DNA of 64,000 nt. Origin: an uncultured Paracoccaceae bacterium (lineage in GTDB: Bacteria > Bacteroidota > Bacteroidia > Flavobacteriales > Flavobacteriaceae). The translations under genes were made by a program, and so were the position numbers. Numbering within the stretch: the stretch's first letter is position 1; each line of letters begins with the position of its first letter. Below, piece by piece: positions 62,267 through 64,000 of this stretch. Below the pieces are notes generated by a model that was given only the letters and a program-made list of their open reading frames with translations, ran no database searches and was not told the DNA's origin. The stretch lies in NCBI GenBank assembly GCA_943788135.1, contig CALSPC010000007.1:186001-250000 (forward strand). The letters run 5' to 3'.

Positions 62267-63437
62267 TTACCTTAAACTAATACTTTCAATTTCTAAATAG
62301 AAATCTTCATTGGTTTTGTTACCTATTAAAAAGGCGATTTGCTCAAGTGCATCCGCATCAAAGTTAGGCAGCGTTAACGCACGACCTCTGTAAGTTGGTC
62401 GAAATAGTTTTAAAGGGATAACAATCTCCTCCAGGATTCCAATTGTGGTAAAACGATACACATAGGAATGGCGATCATTAGAATTAGATTTTAGCCTAAA
62501 TTGATAAGCTTTACCATCACCCTTCAATTTTAAAACAACAGATTCAAATCCCGCAGTTTGAATCGCCTCAAAATTGTAACGTAAAGACGAAAATCCGCCA
62601 TTATTTTCTGTTGTCACAGCAGATATACGCCACCAAGATTGAACCAGTCCTTTTTGAGAATCAAATTCGTAATATTTTATACCCCTATTATCTACACTTT
62701 CAATAGAATAATTATTTAAGAACTCTGTCTGCATATTTTTAAACTCATCAATAGATAAATCGTCAGCATCCCAGTCACTGAACAACCCATCAAATTTTGC
62801 GTTTTCATCGAAAGCTTCAAAAAAGTGGTCCATGTTTCCATATTGTAAGGCATGCATCGCTTTTCTTACCGTATTAATATTAGGGTGATTCGAATAAATT
62901 TTACCATCACTTAAATTACTTCTACTTCTCCAACTTTCGACAAAAGGCATTTGGTTCATATAGGTACGTGAAAATGATATTTTGTTATCAGAATTAACTG
63001 CGTATTGCGTGTGTCTGCGTTGTGAAAACTTCACACCAGTCATCCCTCCTACGCCAGAAATTGCCTCCCAACAGTACACCAAGGTTACATCTTTGAAGTT
63101 TTCGTCATTGTATTTAATGGCATCAGGGTATGCATTATTGGCCGTTTTAAGTGAATGATATCTGTTTTTTGTGTTCCATGATTCAACATTATCTATAAAC
63201 TGTTTTTTTGTTGTTGGCTCTCTGTCTTTGTTCATCTCATCACCCCATACCCCTTTAAAATCATCGGATAATAAATTATCTAAAGCCTTCTAAATTGTTT
63301 GTATTTACAGCATCATACATTTGATAGATAATATCGATTGCTGGATGATCAATATATACGGTTCCATTTTTTTTCTTTTGTCCAAATACAGATATTGAAC
63401 TAACGACTAAAAGTAATGCAATTAATTTTGTTTTCAT
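62267..63437 (-). pseudogene. Secreted tandem NTF2-like protein, frameshifted, with CIA30-type C-terminal segment (ORF track fragment 62267..63235)
   Basis: ATG at 63437: MKTKLIALLLVVSSISVFGQKKKNGTVYIDHPAIDIIYQMYDAVNTNNLE then GFR*. Dropping one G near 63286 gives ..NNLEALDNLLSDDFKGVWGDEMNKDREP.. continuous with the 322-aa ORF. Confidence 0.8.
62277..62621. repeat. 345-bp direct repeat, copy 1
   Basis: Identical by eye to 63575..63919 (offset 1298). Confidence 0.93.
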
Positions 63438-63564
63438 TTTTGGTAAATTTTATATTAGTTTTAATTTGAAAGTAAATATATAAAATAAAAATATAAACAA
63501 AGAAGTTTGAATCAAAAACAGATTAAAAATTCGAAGTAAAAAGGGTAATCAAGTGTAAGAGAAA

Positions 63565-64000
63565 CTATTTAAGGCTAATACTTTCAATTTCTAAATAGAA
63601 ATCTTCATTGGTTTTGTTACCTATTAAAAAGGCGATTTGCTCAAGTGCATCCGCATCAAAGTTAGGCAGCGTTAACGCACGACCTCTGTAAGTTGGTCGA
63701 AATAGTTTTAAAGGGATAACAATCTCCTCCAGGATTCCAATTGTGGTAAAACGATACACATAGGAATGGCGATCATTAGAATTAGATTTTAGCCTAAATT
63801 GATAAGCTTTACCATCACCCTTCAATTTTAAAACAACAGATTCAAATCCCGCAGTTTGAATCGCCTCAAAATTGTAACGTAAAGACGAAAATCCGCCATT
63901 ATTTTCTGTTGTCACAGCACCCTTAAAAACGCCACGACCCTCTGAATTTAATACAAATAATCCTTGAGATTTTCCTCCCATGATACGATCATCTACAATT
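63565..64000 (-). CDS. CIA30 (complex I intermediate-associated protein 30)-like protein, N-terminus outside the window
   Basis: Open frame continues beyond the track ATG to the window edge: IVDDRIMGGKSQGLFVLNSEGRGVFKGAVTTENNGGFSSLRYNF, a typical CIA30 signature. Confidence 0.85.
   Translation of the reverse strand, partial: IVDDRIMGGKSQGLFVLNSEGRGVFKGAVTTENNGGFSSLRYNFEAIQTAGFESVVLKLKGDGKAYQFRLKSNSNDRHSYVYRFTTIGILEEIVIPLKLFRPTYRGRALTLPNFDADALEQIAFLIGNKTNEDFYLEIESISLK
63575..63919. repeat. 345-bp direct repeat, copy 2
   Basis: Identical by eye to 62277..62621. Confidence 0.93.

Noticed and set aside
1-64000. CRISPR arrays, tRNA/rRNA genes, insertion sequences, prophage or defence islands
   Set aside because: Intergenic regions are short and none shows array periodicity, cloverleaf-like sequence, transposase or phage structural ORFs.

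Overview
This 64 kb window is a gene-dense, low-GC chromosomal segment of a Flavobacteriaceae-type Bacteroidetes. The lineage is inferred from PorX, the fused LpxC/FabZ, TAnnTTTG-type promoter elements and a TonB receptor with a carboxypeptidase-regulatory-like domain. Most of it is core metabolism: pyrR-pyrB, serA/serC, topoisomerase IV, aroB, proline and alanine dehydrogenase, tsaE-porX, the lipid A block lpxD-lpxC/fabZ-lpxA-efp-lpxD-like, sucD, fabG, the complete histidine operon hisGDC(B)HAF(IE), a photolyase block, and an RNA-helicase/cold-shock block. I found no rRNA, tRNA, CRISPR array, prophage or transposase. Non-routine observations: (1) a his leader peptide (MKTNIVIHHHSLTGCQAR) with mutually exclusive terminator and antiterminator helices upstream of hisG; (2) a divergent XRE-regulator/M14-carboxypeptidase pair whose intergenic region has repeated GTTTACAnnTGTAA palindromes, two of which contain a TAnnTTTG -7 box; (3) a large membrane protein gene frameshifted at a (TA)5 run; (4) a decaying or recombining locus at the right edge (62.09-64.0 kb) with a perfect 345-bp direct repeat, a frameshifted tandem-NTF2/CIA30 chimera and a paralog remnant; (5) a photolyase-like flavoprotein whose FAD domain appears N-terminal to a Rossmann-like domain. 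All family names come from reading translated sequences; no searches were run.
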